Below are positions 1-12,440 of a DNA stretch of 64,000 nucleotides, piece by piece. The DNA lies in assembly GCA_019915135.1 (NCBI GenBank), contig JAHLMK010000001.1, positions 6,407,965 through 6,471,964 of the forward strand. The letters are read 5' to 3'. Under the pieces are notes generated by a model, which worked only from the letters and a program-made list of their open reading frames with translations, was not told the DNA's origin and ran no database searches. A program made the translations under genes and the position numbers. This DNA is from Strobilurus pachycystidiatus. Taxonomy: Eukaryota > Basidiomycota > Agaricomycetes > Agaricales > Physalacriaceae. How positions within the stretch are numbered: position 1 is the first letter of the stretch; each line of letters begins with the position of its first letter.

Positions 1-816
1 CAAAATACGCGCAAACGGCGGCGGGTTCCGTGTCCAGCCTGCTCTGCAGGTGAACAATCAAAACTACATGGTTATAGCGTTGTGCGCGGACCCCGAGCCG
101 CCGTATTTGAGGTCTGGGACCATTAGAGAGGTCCCGGATGGCAGGAATAGGCACGCCGTCAAAATACGCGCAAACGGCGGCGGGTTCCGTGTCCAGCCTG
201 CTCTGCATGTGAACAATCAAAACTACATGGTGATGCGTTTGTGCGCGAGCTTCGAGCCGCCGGATTCGAGGTCCTGGACACCTAGGGAGGTCCCGAATAG
301 CAGGAATAGCCGCGCAGTCAAAAGACGCGCAAACGGCAGCTGGGTCTGTGCCCAAGCTGATATGTGGCGCAAAATCCGAAACTACACCATGAAGCTCTTG
401 TGCGCGGGCTTCGAGCCGCCGTATTCGAAGTCTGAGTCCATCATAGAGGTCCCGAATGGCAGGAATAGCCGCGGCGTCAAAAGACGCGCAAACGGCGGCT
501 GGATCCGTGTCCAGCCTGCTCTGCAGGTCAACTATCAAAACTACATGATGATCCTCTCGTGCGCGGGCCTCGAGCCGCCGTATTCGAGGTCCTGGACACC
601 TAGGGAGGTCCCGAATAGCAGGAATAGCCGCGCAGTCAAAAGACGCGCAAACGGCAGCTGGGTCTGTGCCCAAGCTGATATGTGGCGCAAAATCCGAAAC
701 TACACCATGAAGCTCTTGTGCGCGGGCTTCGAGCCGCCGGACTCGAGGTCCTGGACACCTAGGGAGGTCCCGAATAGCAGGAATAGCCGCAGCGTCAAAA
801 GACGCGCAAATGGCGG
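1..816. repeat. 159-bp tandem minisatellite, about 5 copies
   Basis: The unit beginning CAAAA(T/G)ACGCGCAAACGG recurs at 1, 160, 319, 478, 637 and 796, exactly 159 bp apart, and decays after about 816. The array continues past the left window edge. Because 159 is 53 codons, one + strand frame stays open from 50 to 988 and would encode about five 53-residue repeats (NQNYM, EPP and RANG motifs recur). The copies differ by scattered substitutions. No domain is recognised and the frame has no convincing start context, so it is annotated as a repeat; a translated repeat protein remains possible. Confidence 0.9.
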
Positions 817-1753
817 CATGTGTTCCCCATCCCTCTGGTACTCTCACTACCCCGGGGTCCTGACCTCTGAGGGACTCCGGCATCTGTCCCAGGGTGCGCA
901 TGCATGTACACAACAACGTATAAGCGGGGATTTACATCTGCAGTCTTACCTCAAGTGCCAGACCCTTTTGATGGCTCCGGACCCTTAAATCGCGCCACCT
1001 TTTTGCTTCTACACTCATGTAGACTCAACGTCGGATCCTAGAACTTTGTACACATCATTGAGAAGGCCCAATACGCCTCTGGAGGACGTGTACGCCCGCT
1101 CCGCCCACTGTAGCAGCTTGAGAACGGGGAAATGAGCGATTTTCTTACATGTTTCTCAAAGATAATACATTATTTAATCGTCTGACGGTCGGATCGCATC
1201 GTAAACATCGTAGAAATGTTCGCCTCTATCGCCTGAGCAATAGAGCAAAAGGGATGAAGTCAATCGGACCTGATTTGGGTGTGCCAGAGCAGCTGCAATG
1301 TACGGGCGCGTTTTGGTGTACAGGGGCTCTCACGCCTCTTGAATTACCGTGTTTTGGCCGGGCTACCGGGCCGAATTTCCTACTACATGGGGGAACGATG
1401 AAAAGGGTGCGGGTGTACATTGACTATTGTTCATTCAATAACTAATGTTCATTGCAGCATAATGAGTAGTCGGATAACTCTTGTTTTTGAGTTGAAAGAC
1501 AGCAATAGCTGGATTAGTATGCTCACCAAGGGCTTGGAGGCCAAGTTGACTATAAACAATTGATGTGCATGCTACGTATGTGGGATTACTTGCCGGTAAA
1601 TTACTTGATTGAACCAAATCAACAATGGGCTAATGACGCATTCAATTCTGAACACGTCTGAGTTCTGGTTGATAGATAATAGTTCAAATCAAGTCAAGAA
1701 TAAGCTTTTAATCCACTTGCAATGCAGTATGTTATTATTGGCAGTCAATCTTT
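817..1753. other. Intergenic stretch with no gene seen
   Basis: No open frame with plausible coding character or splice pattern was found. A 98-codon frame at 1149-1445 is overlapped by an antisense frame over the same bases and has no recognisable domain, so it is probably chance. The stretch separates the 159-bp and 89-bp minisatellites. Confidence 0.5.
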
Positions 1754-2207
1754 GAGGGCAAGCGGTATCATCATGAGCCGTTTTTGGGTGCGTTTAAGAT
1801 TGTGTTGACGCGGTGTGCAATATCACTGCCGATATGCAATCCGAGGGCAAGCGGTATCATCATGAGCCGTTTTTGGGTGCGTTTAAGATTGTGTTGACGC
1901 GGTGTGCAATATCACTGCCGACATGCAATCCGAGGGCAGGCGGTATCATCATGAGCCGTTTTTGGGTGCGGTTAAGATTGTGTTGACGTGGTGTGCAATA
2001 TCACTATCGACATGCAATCCGAGGGCAAGCGGTATCATCATGAGCCGTTTTTGGGTGCGTTTAAGATTGTGTTGACGCGGTGTGCAATATCACTATCGAC
2101 ATGCAATCCGAGGGCAAGCGGTATCATCATGAGCCGTTTTTGGGTGCGGTTAAGATTGTGTTGACGCGGTGTGCAATATCACTACCCACATGCAATCCGA
2201 GGGCAAG
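1754..2207. repeat. 89-bp tandem minisatellite, about 5 copies
   Basis: The motif GAGGGCAAGCGGTATCATC starts at 1754, 1843, 1932, 2021 and 2110, with a partial sixth copy at 2199, exactly 89 bp apart. The copies differ at only a few positions, such as AAG/AGG and GCC/ATC variants. The unit length is not a codon multiple and no coding role is apparent. It lies about 0.4 kb upstream of the first gene. Confidence 0.92.
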
Positions 2208-2378
2208 CCGTAGTGAAATAGATGAGTTCGGTTGTATCGTTGCGGTCCAAAAGACTATGCGTTTCTTTTGGAATACATTTCTAACATAATTTCAGACTTC
2301 ACCACATTGCTATCACAACATCAGCCTATACGCAACTACTTGACTTTACTCAACTCTTGGTACGTTATATACAATTTG

Positions 2379-2408
2379 GTTCAAAGTGCTGTCATACTAA
2401 CTTTGAAC
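2379..2408. promoter_or_regulatory. Inverted repeat, GTTCAAAGT hairpin 1
   Basis: Perfect 9-bp arms, GTTCAAAGT at 2379-2387 and ACTTTGAAC at 2400-2408, are separated by 12 nt. It lies about 230 bp upstream of the first gene start. The same arm sequence recurs in hairpins throughout the window. The function is unknown. Confidence 0.6.
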
Positions 2409-2455
2409 TTTTATTCAGCTTGCAACTACTTCAACCCGTAAGTGATATAAACTTG

Positions 2456-2485
2456 GTTCAAAGTTGCTTATCAATAACTTTGAAC
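2456..2485. promoter_or_regulatory. Inverted repeat, GTTCAAAGTT hairpin 2
   Basis: Perfect 10-bp arms, GTTCAAAGTT at 2456-2465 and AACTTTGAAC at 2476-2485, flank a 10-nt loop. It is the second such hairpin upstream of the gene starting at 2623. It could be an operator-like or structural element; no function is shown. Confidence 0.62.
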
Positions 2486-2622
2486 TTACAAGTTTATAAT
2501 GGAATCTCAACAGCCTTTAATTACAAAGGTTTCACACAACAACCGGGCAAATTTGGCTAAGGTATGGATGGTACTTCATTCTAGTCAATGATCAATCTGA
2601 TATAGATCCACAGAAAAGCAAA

Positions 2623-5600
2623 ATGTCAAGAAAATCAGTATGTTGTTCTGGACTGTATAAGATAGTTACTTATTGCATATTAGCTGAACACCGTGCATCT
2701 GGATGATGCTGTCCCACTAGAGTTGGGCCAATACTTTTTGGGTTACACTATTGTGCAGGTGGCACACACACTTGATGGAGAGCATCCTCCCTTGATTCGT
2801 TGGAAGAATCTGCGTGATGCAGATGGCAAAATCACTCGCGTATTGGTGGATCGGTTTACGAATGGGGAGGGAAAATTCTCCCTTGTTCCCAACAATGCCA
2901 TTACTATTGGTGTTGAGGGTAAGGATAGCATTGAGCCTGATTCCCTCAACACTGATGCGCGGGGACCCTTTCTTCCTGCTAAATGGAAAGTGTTGCCAAA
3001 CAAGAAATTCCCCTCTAGTTTCTTGATTAATGGCTTGCATCGGAAATTGGCAACACGAGTACTATGCAAGGGTGCAATTGATGCATGGGAAGCAGCACAT
3101 GCTGCACCAAATGATCCACAATCGGCCAAGGTCAAAGCAGAGGCTGCTGCTACGATTCAAAGTCAGGGCACATTTTTGGCAGCGGTGTACGATATTGAGG
3201 CAATGAAAGCCAATGCCCAACAATACGCCATGTGCATGGCTTACTTGACCAGTAACAATTTTGCATCCCGGCCGGATAGCATGCATTTTCAATTGGTGGA
3301 TGCGGTCAAACGCTATGGATTGGCAAAGCTAGAGGGAACAGATGTTGATGCTGTCGTTAGCATGCTGCGGGGATCAAATGGCCAAGATTTGAACAAACTC
3401 TTTGCTCCTCAGCATCTTGAAGCGATACAAGATTTATATCTTATCTTCTGCTATCCTCATTTTGCAAATGGACTATCGTGGGATGTGAATACTATCATGG
3501 AAATGCGCAAAACCTTTTGGATGGTATGTTAACAATTGATTCTTCAATCAATATTTCAACTGATTCCTTCTATTAGTTTCTTGTCCAGATTCTGCAATCC
3601 TGTTCTGAACAGATGCAGTTTCTATTTGGCACAGATGATCAATTCTTGGGCGATCCAGAGCAGCATGACACAACAGACGCGCAAAAACGTTGTGACTACA
3701 ATCTGCTAGCAGGAAAAGGTGGCGAAGAGCCATATCCAAAACATTTGATTGTTCTTCGTGATCGATGGATGAATCTTGTCTTGGCGGAGCTTGACACAGT
3801 CTATGACATGACCCTGTCAAAAGAGTTCTCATTCTTTGGAGCTCCAATAGTTGAAACGAACAATCCTTGGGAGGACGGTCTAGTGTCCTATGCGAAAGGT
3901 TTTGAAAATGCACTACCTCGCATCACCAAAAGCTTTTGGGACCAGCTTCCGGATGGTCTTTCAAAGGATGACCAAATTTCCCTCCATAATCTCACACGTC
4001 GTACGGGTCCTCGAGTTGCATATTGGCTTGACACTATCCAACCTTTTGCTATCCCCGGTCTACCCATCATCACTTGCTCTTTTCTGGATGCATATGTTCG
4101 GGATATGAGCAAAATTGGTCCCGCTATTGATCTTGTTGCCGGATGGATCCTACCCGGACAAGACTTCTTTATCAAACGTCTTCCTCACAACGACAGCAAA
4201 AAAGACAAGGTCTTTCCATGGGCGGGATCCTCTAATGCAATTGCCCAAACCTTGGAATATTTCTGTGGTTATGACGATGTTGAAGATTGGCGCATAGGAT
4301 CCCCTGATGTGAACAATATGCCGGGGGCACCACAGGATATATTCAATCAAGTGGGTTAATATGTTGATTATATTGTGAATGATTTACTGATGCAACTTTA
4401 GTTTCATCGTTTCTTCCTGGAATACCGCACGACACTGCTTATGCCTCTATTGCCATTGATTCAGCAATATCTTGGTGTTCATCTGTACCCCAAGTCAGCC
4501 CGTGTCACTGCTTTTGGTGATCCTAGCACTGGGAAACAGCACCAAGAGGCATTTGTGAAGAGTGTAGCTGAAACTCTACGTGATTGGCGGTCAGGAGCAA
4601 TCAAATACGCAAACAAAACTCTTAGGGTGGATCCAAAGGCCACCGTAGAGACAGTGATACCTCGCGTTACTCCAACACTTGCATTAGCAGGGGTAGATGT
4701 AAAAGGATTTCCACCATATGGAGGACAGGTCGGCAAGCAGGAAGCAATAGAGATGCGCTCCACTGTCTTTCGTGCAATCTCACTCCTTCCCTACAATTGG
4801 ATGTCTGGCTTCTCCAAATCGTCTAAAGCTCCTGCCGACCTCATCACTCAAATACTTTGTCAATTGGAGCATATCAACTCTTCCGGTGCCGAGTTGTATG
4901 AAAATTGCGGCATTCTTGCATTACGCAAAGAGGTTCTGGACTTGATGAACTCGTGTATTGGTATGGGCTTCTGGGCATATTGGGATAACCAATTGTTAAA
5001 CTGTAAGTGTCATTATTTGCGTCAGTGTCACTGTCATTAAACATATGTATAGTGCGGGAGGTTGACTTGGAACATATTCTCGAAAACAAAACTCATCTGG
5101 GAATATTTGGTGATATGGGCTTCCATCTCAAAATTGTCTTGGATGATGCTATTGGGATCATTCACAAGTCGTTTGTGACACTCTCACGTGTGTTCATGGA
5201 TAAACACAAGCTCGGGATTCCATTAGACGCCAATGACCCCAAAACCGGTTATTATGCTCCTAGCTCAATTGAACAACCACTTTCGCAACTTTGGAGAGTA
5301 AGTGTTATTAATTGAGTTCAATGATGAGCTATGTTGACTTTGAACCATATCTAGGAGGCCATTACCACGCAACTGCATGTTGCTTTGACCAAAGAAGGTG
5401 TATCATCAAACAATCTGATCAACGATGAAATCATTGATTATTATGTTGATCATTATGATTTGCGTGTCGAGTACCATGACATCGAAACATCTCGCTCGTA
5501 CTTCAAACATCCGGACGACGGTGTAGAAGATCAGGACGAGGCAACTCCTACTCTTCCCAAAGGCAATGAGGAGAAAGAGGACAATGATGATGATGATGAT

Positions 5601-6330
5601 GATGAATATGAGCAAGGGGATTTGAGAGGGTTGACACAAGCAGTCAATCAAGAAATCAATTCAGGTGAGTGCAATACATCTATAGGGCTGCTTAATTTCT
5701 GATAGTTTTCAGATTTGCCTCCTTCGGACATTGATTCAGATTCGGACTCTGACTCTGACTCTGATGCAGACTCAAACATGATATGTTCAAAAGACAATGA
5801 TCCGTTGTTTGACTTGGAGGCTCAATACTCAGATTTGGGAGGAGAAAATGATGACAGTGATTTAGACTTGGAGAGTCGTAAATCGACAAGCCCTCGTAAG
5901 TCTTGATTCCGTAATTATGCATCTATTGATTAAATCCTCATAGTGATTATGATTCCAACAGAACCGGTAACACCACCTTCTGATGCACAAGAAAAGGAAG
6001 GAGCTTCTTCGGTACACCCAACTACACCTGTAGTTGAATCGGAGCATGAGCAAGTGATTCCTCCTTTACCAAAGCGTAGATTGATACGTAAACTCGGTAA
6101 GATTTTCAACCTTCTAACTTGACATCTATACTGATAATCTTGAAGTTAAATCCAGTGCTATGGTTATATCAGATAGTGATGACGACGTGGATCAAAAGGG
6201 TGGTGTCAGTGCTTGGATTGGCAATTACGGTGGTAATCGGAAAAGGCGGCGAGTGACAGATGGTGCTGTTTCACCATTGGCAATGAAAAGAGGAAAACGA
6301 CCGCGTCCCAACATGGTAGAATCTGACTGA
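2623..6330 (+). CDS. Unrecognised intron-rich gene; acidic-tailed protein with a ParB-like GLHR motif
   Basis: Nine exons keep one frame: 2623-2637, 2684-3523, 3589-4350, 4402-5002, 5053-5297, 5355-5664, 5713-5895, 5944-6096 and 6173-6330, giving 1088 aa. All introns are GT-AG and 46-76 nt. The 5-codon first exon starts at an ATG with A at -3. Residues about 119-127 read LINGLHRKL, reminiscent of the [LIV]xGxHR motif of ParB-like nuclease domains; this resemblance is weak and no other domain is recognised. The C-terminal third is strongly acidic (a D run near 5587, alternating SD near 5745-5770) and ends in a basic RKRRR patch, as in some chromatin or nuclear proteins. A donor at 6315 could instead splice to a short exon ending near 6396. 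It lies 160 bp upstream of, and parallel to, the OrsD/RecQ gene, so the pair may belong to one element; that is inference. Confidence 0.72.
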
Positions 6331-6490
6331 TATTTTGTGTAACGTATATTTGTATATCATTGTTTTATCCAGTTTGCCTCCGGGCCACAAAGTTGAGTAA
6401 TACGCTTTCAATAGGCGATAAATTTCTATTGTATGTGTCTCCTCAAATACTAACATTATAGCTTAGATTTCTAGTATCAATTGCTTCAAC

Positions 6491-9400
6491 ATGTCATCCA
6501 AACGCACTCATTCGAGTAAACAAGATACACAAAAGAAAAAACGCAAGTTATCTATAACTCCATTGCCAGTATGTCGTAGTTTCATCAATCGAAGTAAAAT
6601 CACTAATGACGCATGTAGCTTTCCATCAATCTGGTTCGAAGCCACCATGTACTGACTTTGAACACTTATTAATAACATTTTTAATAGGATATTAGCCAGA
6701 CACATGCATCATCAAAACCATCATCTCTAAAATCACAAGACAATGATTTTCCATTACCCGTAAGTAATGATAATTCAAGCCATTGTATTATAATGACAAT
6801 TATTCTAGGCTTCCTTCAATATTGAAGAGACCTCCAAAGTACGAAGATCATCCCTTGCGTCTTTGTACTTTATACTAATTATATTTGGAACAGATCCAAG
6901 CAATGAAATTCCCGACTGTTTGTATATATTGAGAATTTATATGCTTTGAAACTAATATACTTTGACAGGTTCTAGACACTGATATTGACTATCAGTGTGT
7001 CCCTTGGCAGAATAACTCTGATCTTCTGACCTGTGTTGCTTTGGAACATGTTGGGATTATCATCAATCAACAACTCAATATATTCATATGTATTGAATGC
7101 GAGTGTGCAGTTACATGTGGGAATCTGGGGGTACATTTATCCAGAAAGCATGGTCAAAGGAATTTGCAGAAGTGGATCGACGAGTTTATACTCAATCGCT
7201 TTGAAGTTGAAAAGACACTGCCAGTGATTGACCCTTCCATTGAACCACATGCTTTTATTCATGGATTGGTCAATCAACTTGGATTTGTCTGTAGCCATTG
7301 CGGATTTGCAACTTCTAAGGAAACGACAATGAAGCAACATGGAAGCAAGCTACATAAAGACATTCCAGCTGCGGAAAGAACAATTATCCCCAATGTTCAT
7401 ATCCAACGCCTATCAAATTGGCCAGAACATTCATTTTTTTATGTGACAACACCGTTCATAAAAGAACCAATTAAATTGGGTGATTCCAATGAATTAATTG
7501 GCGAGGTTGCTGCATTTGATTGGACCATATCAAAATTAGGCTCGGAAACTACGGATCCACGTTTGGTGAATCCTCTGCTTAATCGCACAAAATGGCATAA
7601 TCTTGTTAAAGACTTCAAACCTGAAGAGTTGAAACTCCAGCTGGCTTTTGCAGCAGAGCCGTTGCCACTATCTTCTTTGAAAGATGTCCTCTGGATGTAT
7701 TTCAATCAAGCGACAGATCAACTTGATCAAACGGATTTACTTACGTGTCAACGTTTGAATACACATGATCCTGATAAGACGTAAGTTGTTTATTATAATG
7801 GTATACACATTATCTAATTCACTTATATAGTGGCATCAACAATACCCCACTTCATCGTCACCATCAACATTCCACTACATTGCGCTCATATGTGATGCCT
7901 ATTACACATTTTCTCATGGGATTATTGGCTCAAGGCAGCAATGCTTATTTTGCTTTTCCTACTTCCCCAGCTCTCAGTGAAGCATTGTCTGAATTACGCA
8001 TAATTCACTTGACCAACTCTACATTGGCATGTGTAGTTATCCATAAAGTGTTCAAAGCACTATGGCATGCAGAGTGGGCTGGATCCGATTTCAAGGATCC
8101 CACATTGTGCTTTTTAGCAATGTTCAATCTCAAAGCAGACGGAAGCTTTAATTCTGCCAAGGATGTAACACCGGGAATTGCCCGAATTATCCGATGTATT
8201 CAACTATTCAACATAGTTGAACTGCATAATCTGATGTCACACCATGAAGCAAATGTTGATATTGATATTGCTTGGACACAGATTGCACCGTGGGTGCGGG
8301 ATAAGGAAAGAAGCACATTTGCTGCTTTGTGCAGCATTCAACAATATGCGTCCTCTTTGGCTTATTCATCGCTATCAATGCCCAGAGTCTTTTGGGTTGA
8401 CACTCAAACATTTCGGAAAATGCTGTATCAAGGTCAATCCTTTGATCTTGATCAGTATCAACAAATATGTCGCAATCTTCAGGATCACATTACAATCTTG
8501 TGGAAACAGGACATTTGCTTTGATCTGGACATTCATGTTCCATGGACCCAACTTTGCGATAATCTGGTCAATTCCCAACCAGGATACTCTCTTTTTGACG
8601 ATAACAACAATCCCTTTGCTGCGCATAAAAACGATCTTCCAAAAACATTCCTAACCCATCCTGAAATACAAAAATCCTTTGCCAAACTGCAGACTGATGG
8701 TTGGGTGTGGGATACGTTGAAATGTCGCAAGTGGTTGAACAGTCTGGCCAATTTGGAGAAAAGCATCATGATTGAGGTCCAGTTGACAAGTGGGGGACCA
8801 CCGCGTGGCACAGAGCTGGTGAATATGTTAGTTCGCAATGTCCAAACTCGTACACGGAATCTATACGGACTTAACAATCATTTGGGCGTCATTCGACAAT
8901 ACGATAAAACATCTAATAACCACCAACAAGACAAACTCATTCCAAATGGTCTTGATGCTTTCATATCCGACATCATAATTCAACTCCACACTCTGGCACG
9001 CCCTTTCGCTGCATTTCTTGCAACAAAGGTTTTTCCCAACGATACTTCGGTTGCTTGTCAATATGCAGAGATGTTATTTATGGACTTTGGGAAGCCATTT
9101 GACTCACAGACTCTGAGTCGTGGTATGGCCACTTGGTCACAATCAATCTTGGGATGGGAATTGACTTTGAATTCACACCGTCATTGTTATGTTGCTTGGC
9201 ATCGTCGACTGAGTCAAAGTCTTAATGCTTTGATTCAGGAAACCGAAGCAACTTCAACAGTTGCTACATTACAAACAGGTCATGCAAAATCAACGGAAGA
9301 TCGGATTTATGGGTTGACCAGAGAAGCAATGTTGGGTTCATCAAGCGAAATGATTCAGCTTTACCTTGACAATTCAGCCGAGTGGCAGCGCCAGCTTCGA

Positions 9401-12217
9401 CTTGTTCCTACTGGTTACATCAATTCTTTCCCCAATTCACATTGGACAAAGTTTGATGACTTGGTGGTGTCCAATAGTCTCAAGCTTGATGTTTCCAAAA
9501 CATACACCTGTGATTCACGTGGATTACTCCAAGAGATTCAGTTGTTTCAAAGTAATGCACACACATTACTTTTGAATAATCAAACTCAAGGATTTGATGG
9601 CATCTTGGGAAAGTTGGAAACATTGGAACATAAAATGGATACATTGATGAAGACAATAGAGCCTAACGGTTTTACTGTTGTGTCTATGAATAATGTTTCC
9701 CATAATGGTGCATGTCCAGAGACCGACAATTCAACATTTGTGGATGATGACATTACTCTTCGTCTATGTGATCCATCACCTCTTGATGTTGATTCCACCG
9801 CATCCACTTTTCTATCACCAAATGCTACGCTGGAACTATCCATCAGTTCAAAGTTAGCACAACCTCTTTCTGAACTAGCTGGTAAGATAATCTTTGATTT
9901 TTATAATACACTGTAGAGTGACTAATATTATCTTTTATAGATCAAAACAGTTCAAAGTCAAAACACTCTATCATTGAACGACCAATTCGTTTGGATCTCA
10001 GTATGTTATTTCTCTCTCATTTCTTAAAATATGCTGATATATTTCTATAGAAGCAATTGCCAAAGGGCGTACTCAATCTTCAAGACAGAAAAATCAATCT
10101 AAACAAACTCCGAGTATGAGATTTACAAATTTTATCAAACTTTAAGTCTCATAATTCTCCTCAGAACCAACTATATCATCATCACCACCACTATCAATCT
10201 CAGTTCCTATGGCCATCACATCCACGCTCTACACCGATCCAAATCAGATTTCAGTTGAAGATCCTCTCACTTATGTGCGATCTCTTTTGGGAAAGCCCAA
10301 CATTGTATGGTCTTGCAAAGAACAACGAGAGGCTATTCCCGTAGTCACTCGTTTGGATCAAGATGTCATTTTGGCTATGCGAACAGCATCTGGAAAAAGC
10401 ATGGTCATTATTGCTGCAACACGTTATGAAGATGGCATAACGGTTATTGTTGCTCCACTTGTTGCTCTGAAAGACGATTGGGGGAGACGGCTGAAGACAC
10501 TTGGTATTCCCTTTGAGACTTTTGAAACCCAAGTCAATGCACCTAATCAAAAGACACTCGTTGGGAATACCAAGTTTATTCTAGTATCGTCTGATGTTGC
10601 TGCCAATAATCGGTGGAAGCATGCTGTTGGGGATCTTGCACATCGAAAGACCATTATTCGATATGTATTTGATGAGTTTCACACATACTTTGTGGACTCC
10701 ACATATCGACAGGCTCTTGATCGTCCATATGCACTTCGCGCTCAACTTGCCTGTCAATATGTCTTACTGTCGGGTTCATTCCCACCATCAGTTCTTCCTT
10801 GGGCTCAGGATGCTTTTTTGTTGCACAATCCCATTGAGTTTCGCACACATACCAATAGGTTCAATATCAAATATGATATCCAACCAGCCTATCCAAATCT
10901 GAGGAACTCTGTGATAGCATTCAAGCAATATCTGCATAATGTCCAGAAGGATCCCAAATATCAGTTTGGTCCAAAAGGCAGATATTTGATATTTGTTCCT
11001 TTTGTTAATGATGGCAAATTGGTCGCAAAGCAGCTAGGCATTGAAATTTATCATGCAAATAGCAGGAAAAACCCTGTTAGTCAGGAAGAACTTGATGCAC
11101 GCTATATGCGGTGGATGAAAGGAACATATATTGGACTTGTTGCAAGTGGAGCATTATCTGCGGGAGTTGACTGTCCTAATGTTCGTTTGGTTGGTCATTT
11201 GGGAGACCCATATAATGCCATATCCTACATCCAAGAAAGTGGACGTGGTGGACGCGATGATGAACCAGCTATTGCAGCAATATTTCCATATGGAGCTCGG
11301 AAGTCATTCCAAACCAAAGAGCTTCAGAATGGAGATGCAGACATTCGAGGCATTAATGTCATTACAAATATGCTCTATCCCATGCAACCACGTATATGGC
11401 CTCAAAGCTGTATCCGTTACCAATTCACGGAATTTGCGGATGGCAAAGCGCATCATTGCTACGAGTTTGAATTGACAGAGCCTTGCAAGTTTTGTTGGGA
11501 TTGTGAGTACTGGATTATTTTTTGTTATTATTACTAACAAAAAATACAGATCATCACTTGCCACCAAGTGTCGATACATGGCATGGCATTCCATGTCTTT
11601 CAAATGGGAACCTTGATGATATTCTCAACGGATTGCCCCAAACCATAGTTGAACAACATGGAATTGCCAAAGCCAAGGAGATTCTACATACTGCATATAA
11701 TCCGATACAGCAACAATCAGCAGCTCGCTTGGGAAGCACAATGTCTGTGGAAGATCCGCAAATAGCAGGTTATGTTCAAATGTTGGAACTTGGGGGTGCA
11801 GGCTGTGGATGGTGCTTGGGTATGGGAGGGCAAATCTTATTGCATGATGCTGGAATTGAGGGAGCGTGTAGTGAAATCAAGCATGATTATCACACATATG
11901 TGGAGTTTAGACAAAGCATTCGCTTTGAAGGCGCGTGTTGTTGGAAATGCGGAGTCATTACAAAAGGGACAAACAAACTCCATGCAGAATATGTAAAGGG
12001 AAAGGAAACTAAATGCAAAGCACATAATTTTCTTTTTGCATTAGTTTACTACATTTTTAGACATAAAAAGAAGGAACTTACGTACAAGTTTTCCTGTGAT
12101 TTCAATGGCCTGGATGACTATATTGTTTGGGTGGGAGAGCCACATAGTATACATGGTACCAATTTTTTTGCAGTTGTATATTGGTATTGGACTACATACA
12201 TTATTATATCCAAGTAG
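6491..12217 (+). CDS. OrsD-like / tyrosine recombinase-like / RecQ-family helicase composite protein (telomere-linked helicase type)
   Basis: Eleven exons: 6491-6568, 6619-6648, 6688-6759, 6809-6838, 6894-6917, 6969-7780, 7831-9881, 9941-10000, 10051-10113, 10165-11502 and 11550-12217, giving 1741 aa in one frame. Two C2H2-like fingers sit at about residues 119-145 and 186-207 (CSHC...H-x4-H), as in OrsD-type proteins. A tyrosine-recombinase-like core follows: R674 in PPRGTEL, an HRH cluster at 798-800, and GH833 nine residues before Y842, the usual box II spacing. The helicase has TASGKS (K1151), DEFH (1243-1246), LLSGSF, and QESGRGGRD (1430-1438), the RecQ motif VI signature. Cysteine pairs (CGWC, CCWKC) lie near the C-terminus. 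The gene lies just inside the satellite, about 52 kb from the telomere. The helicase call is firm. The recombinase call rests on motifs, and whether it is catalytic is unknown. Confidence 0.85.
8804..9310 (+). other. Tyrosine recombinase-like catalytic core within the composite gene
   Basis: Within exon 7 the order R-G-T-E (R674), a lysine-bearing QYDKT segment, an HRHCYVAWHRR block (798-808) and QTGHA...IY (H833, Y842) matches the order R, K, HxxR-like, GH, Y of tyrosine recombinases. The H-to-Y interval of nine residues equals that of phage lambda integrase-type enzymes. The box II histidine before the arginine is not canonical (N-S-H-R or W-H-R-R), so assignment of the second arginine is uncertain. 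Confidence 0.55.
10371..11258 (+). other. RecQ-type SF2 helicase core within the composite gene
   Basis: The motifs are in order: Walker A TASGKS, motif II DEFH, motif III SGS, motif V GALSAGVDCPNVR, motif VI QESGRGGRD. Motif VI is the near-invariant RecQ form. Walker A lacks the usual TGxGKS glycine, and motif II is DEFH rather than DEAH/DEVH, as can happen in diverged telomere-linked RecQ relatives. Confidence 0.88.
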
Positions 12218-12333
12218 AGTACTTATAATTATATTGATCTTTTCTATTTACTCAATCATTAAATCCGTTCTAATTCAAGCTAAAGTAAGTTTGAACTTCA
12301 CAAATTATGTGTCTGAAGTTCACGTCAGGGTGC
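12218..12333. other. 3' flank of the helicase gene, junction to the satellite
   Basis: AT-rich flank of 116 bp with no gene seen. At about 12334 (ATTATGCTAAACG) it changes without a spacer into the first 1480-bp satellite unit. The sequence before this point differs from the end of a normal unit, so 12334 is the true array edge. Confidence 0.7.
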
Positions 12334-12410
12334 ATTATGCTAAACGTGCGTTCCGGCCGCGTTGTGATTTGATTCGGATAGTAAGTATCAGACGTGCGTT
12401 CAAGTGATGG

Positions 12411-12440
12411 GTTCAAAGATGTCTTGGATTATCTTTGAAC
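12411..12440. repeat. Perfect hairpin in the satellite (GTTCAAAGAT)
   Basis: Arms GTTCAAAGAT (12411-12420) and ATCTTTGAAC (12431-12440) are perfectly complementary around a 10-nt loop, and recur in each 1480-bp unit. Half B has an imperfect counterpart at 13155-13184. Confidence 0.75.

Noticed and set aside
919..930. TATAAGCGGGGA near the left end, resembling the T2 terminus
   Set aside because: It lacks the TATACC start, and no hairpin follows; probably chance.
4351..4401. Stop codons between the exons of the first gene read as gene breaks
   Set aside because: Each lies in a short GT-AG intron that restores the frame, so this is one spliced gene rather than several small ones.
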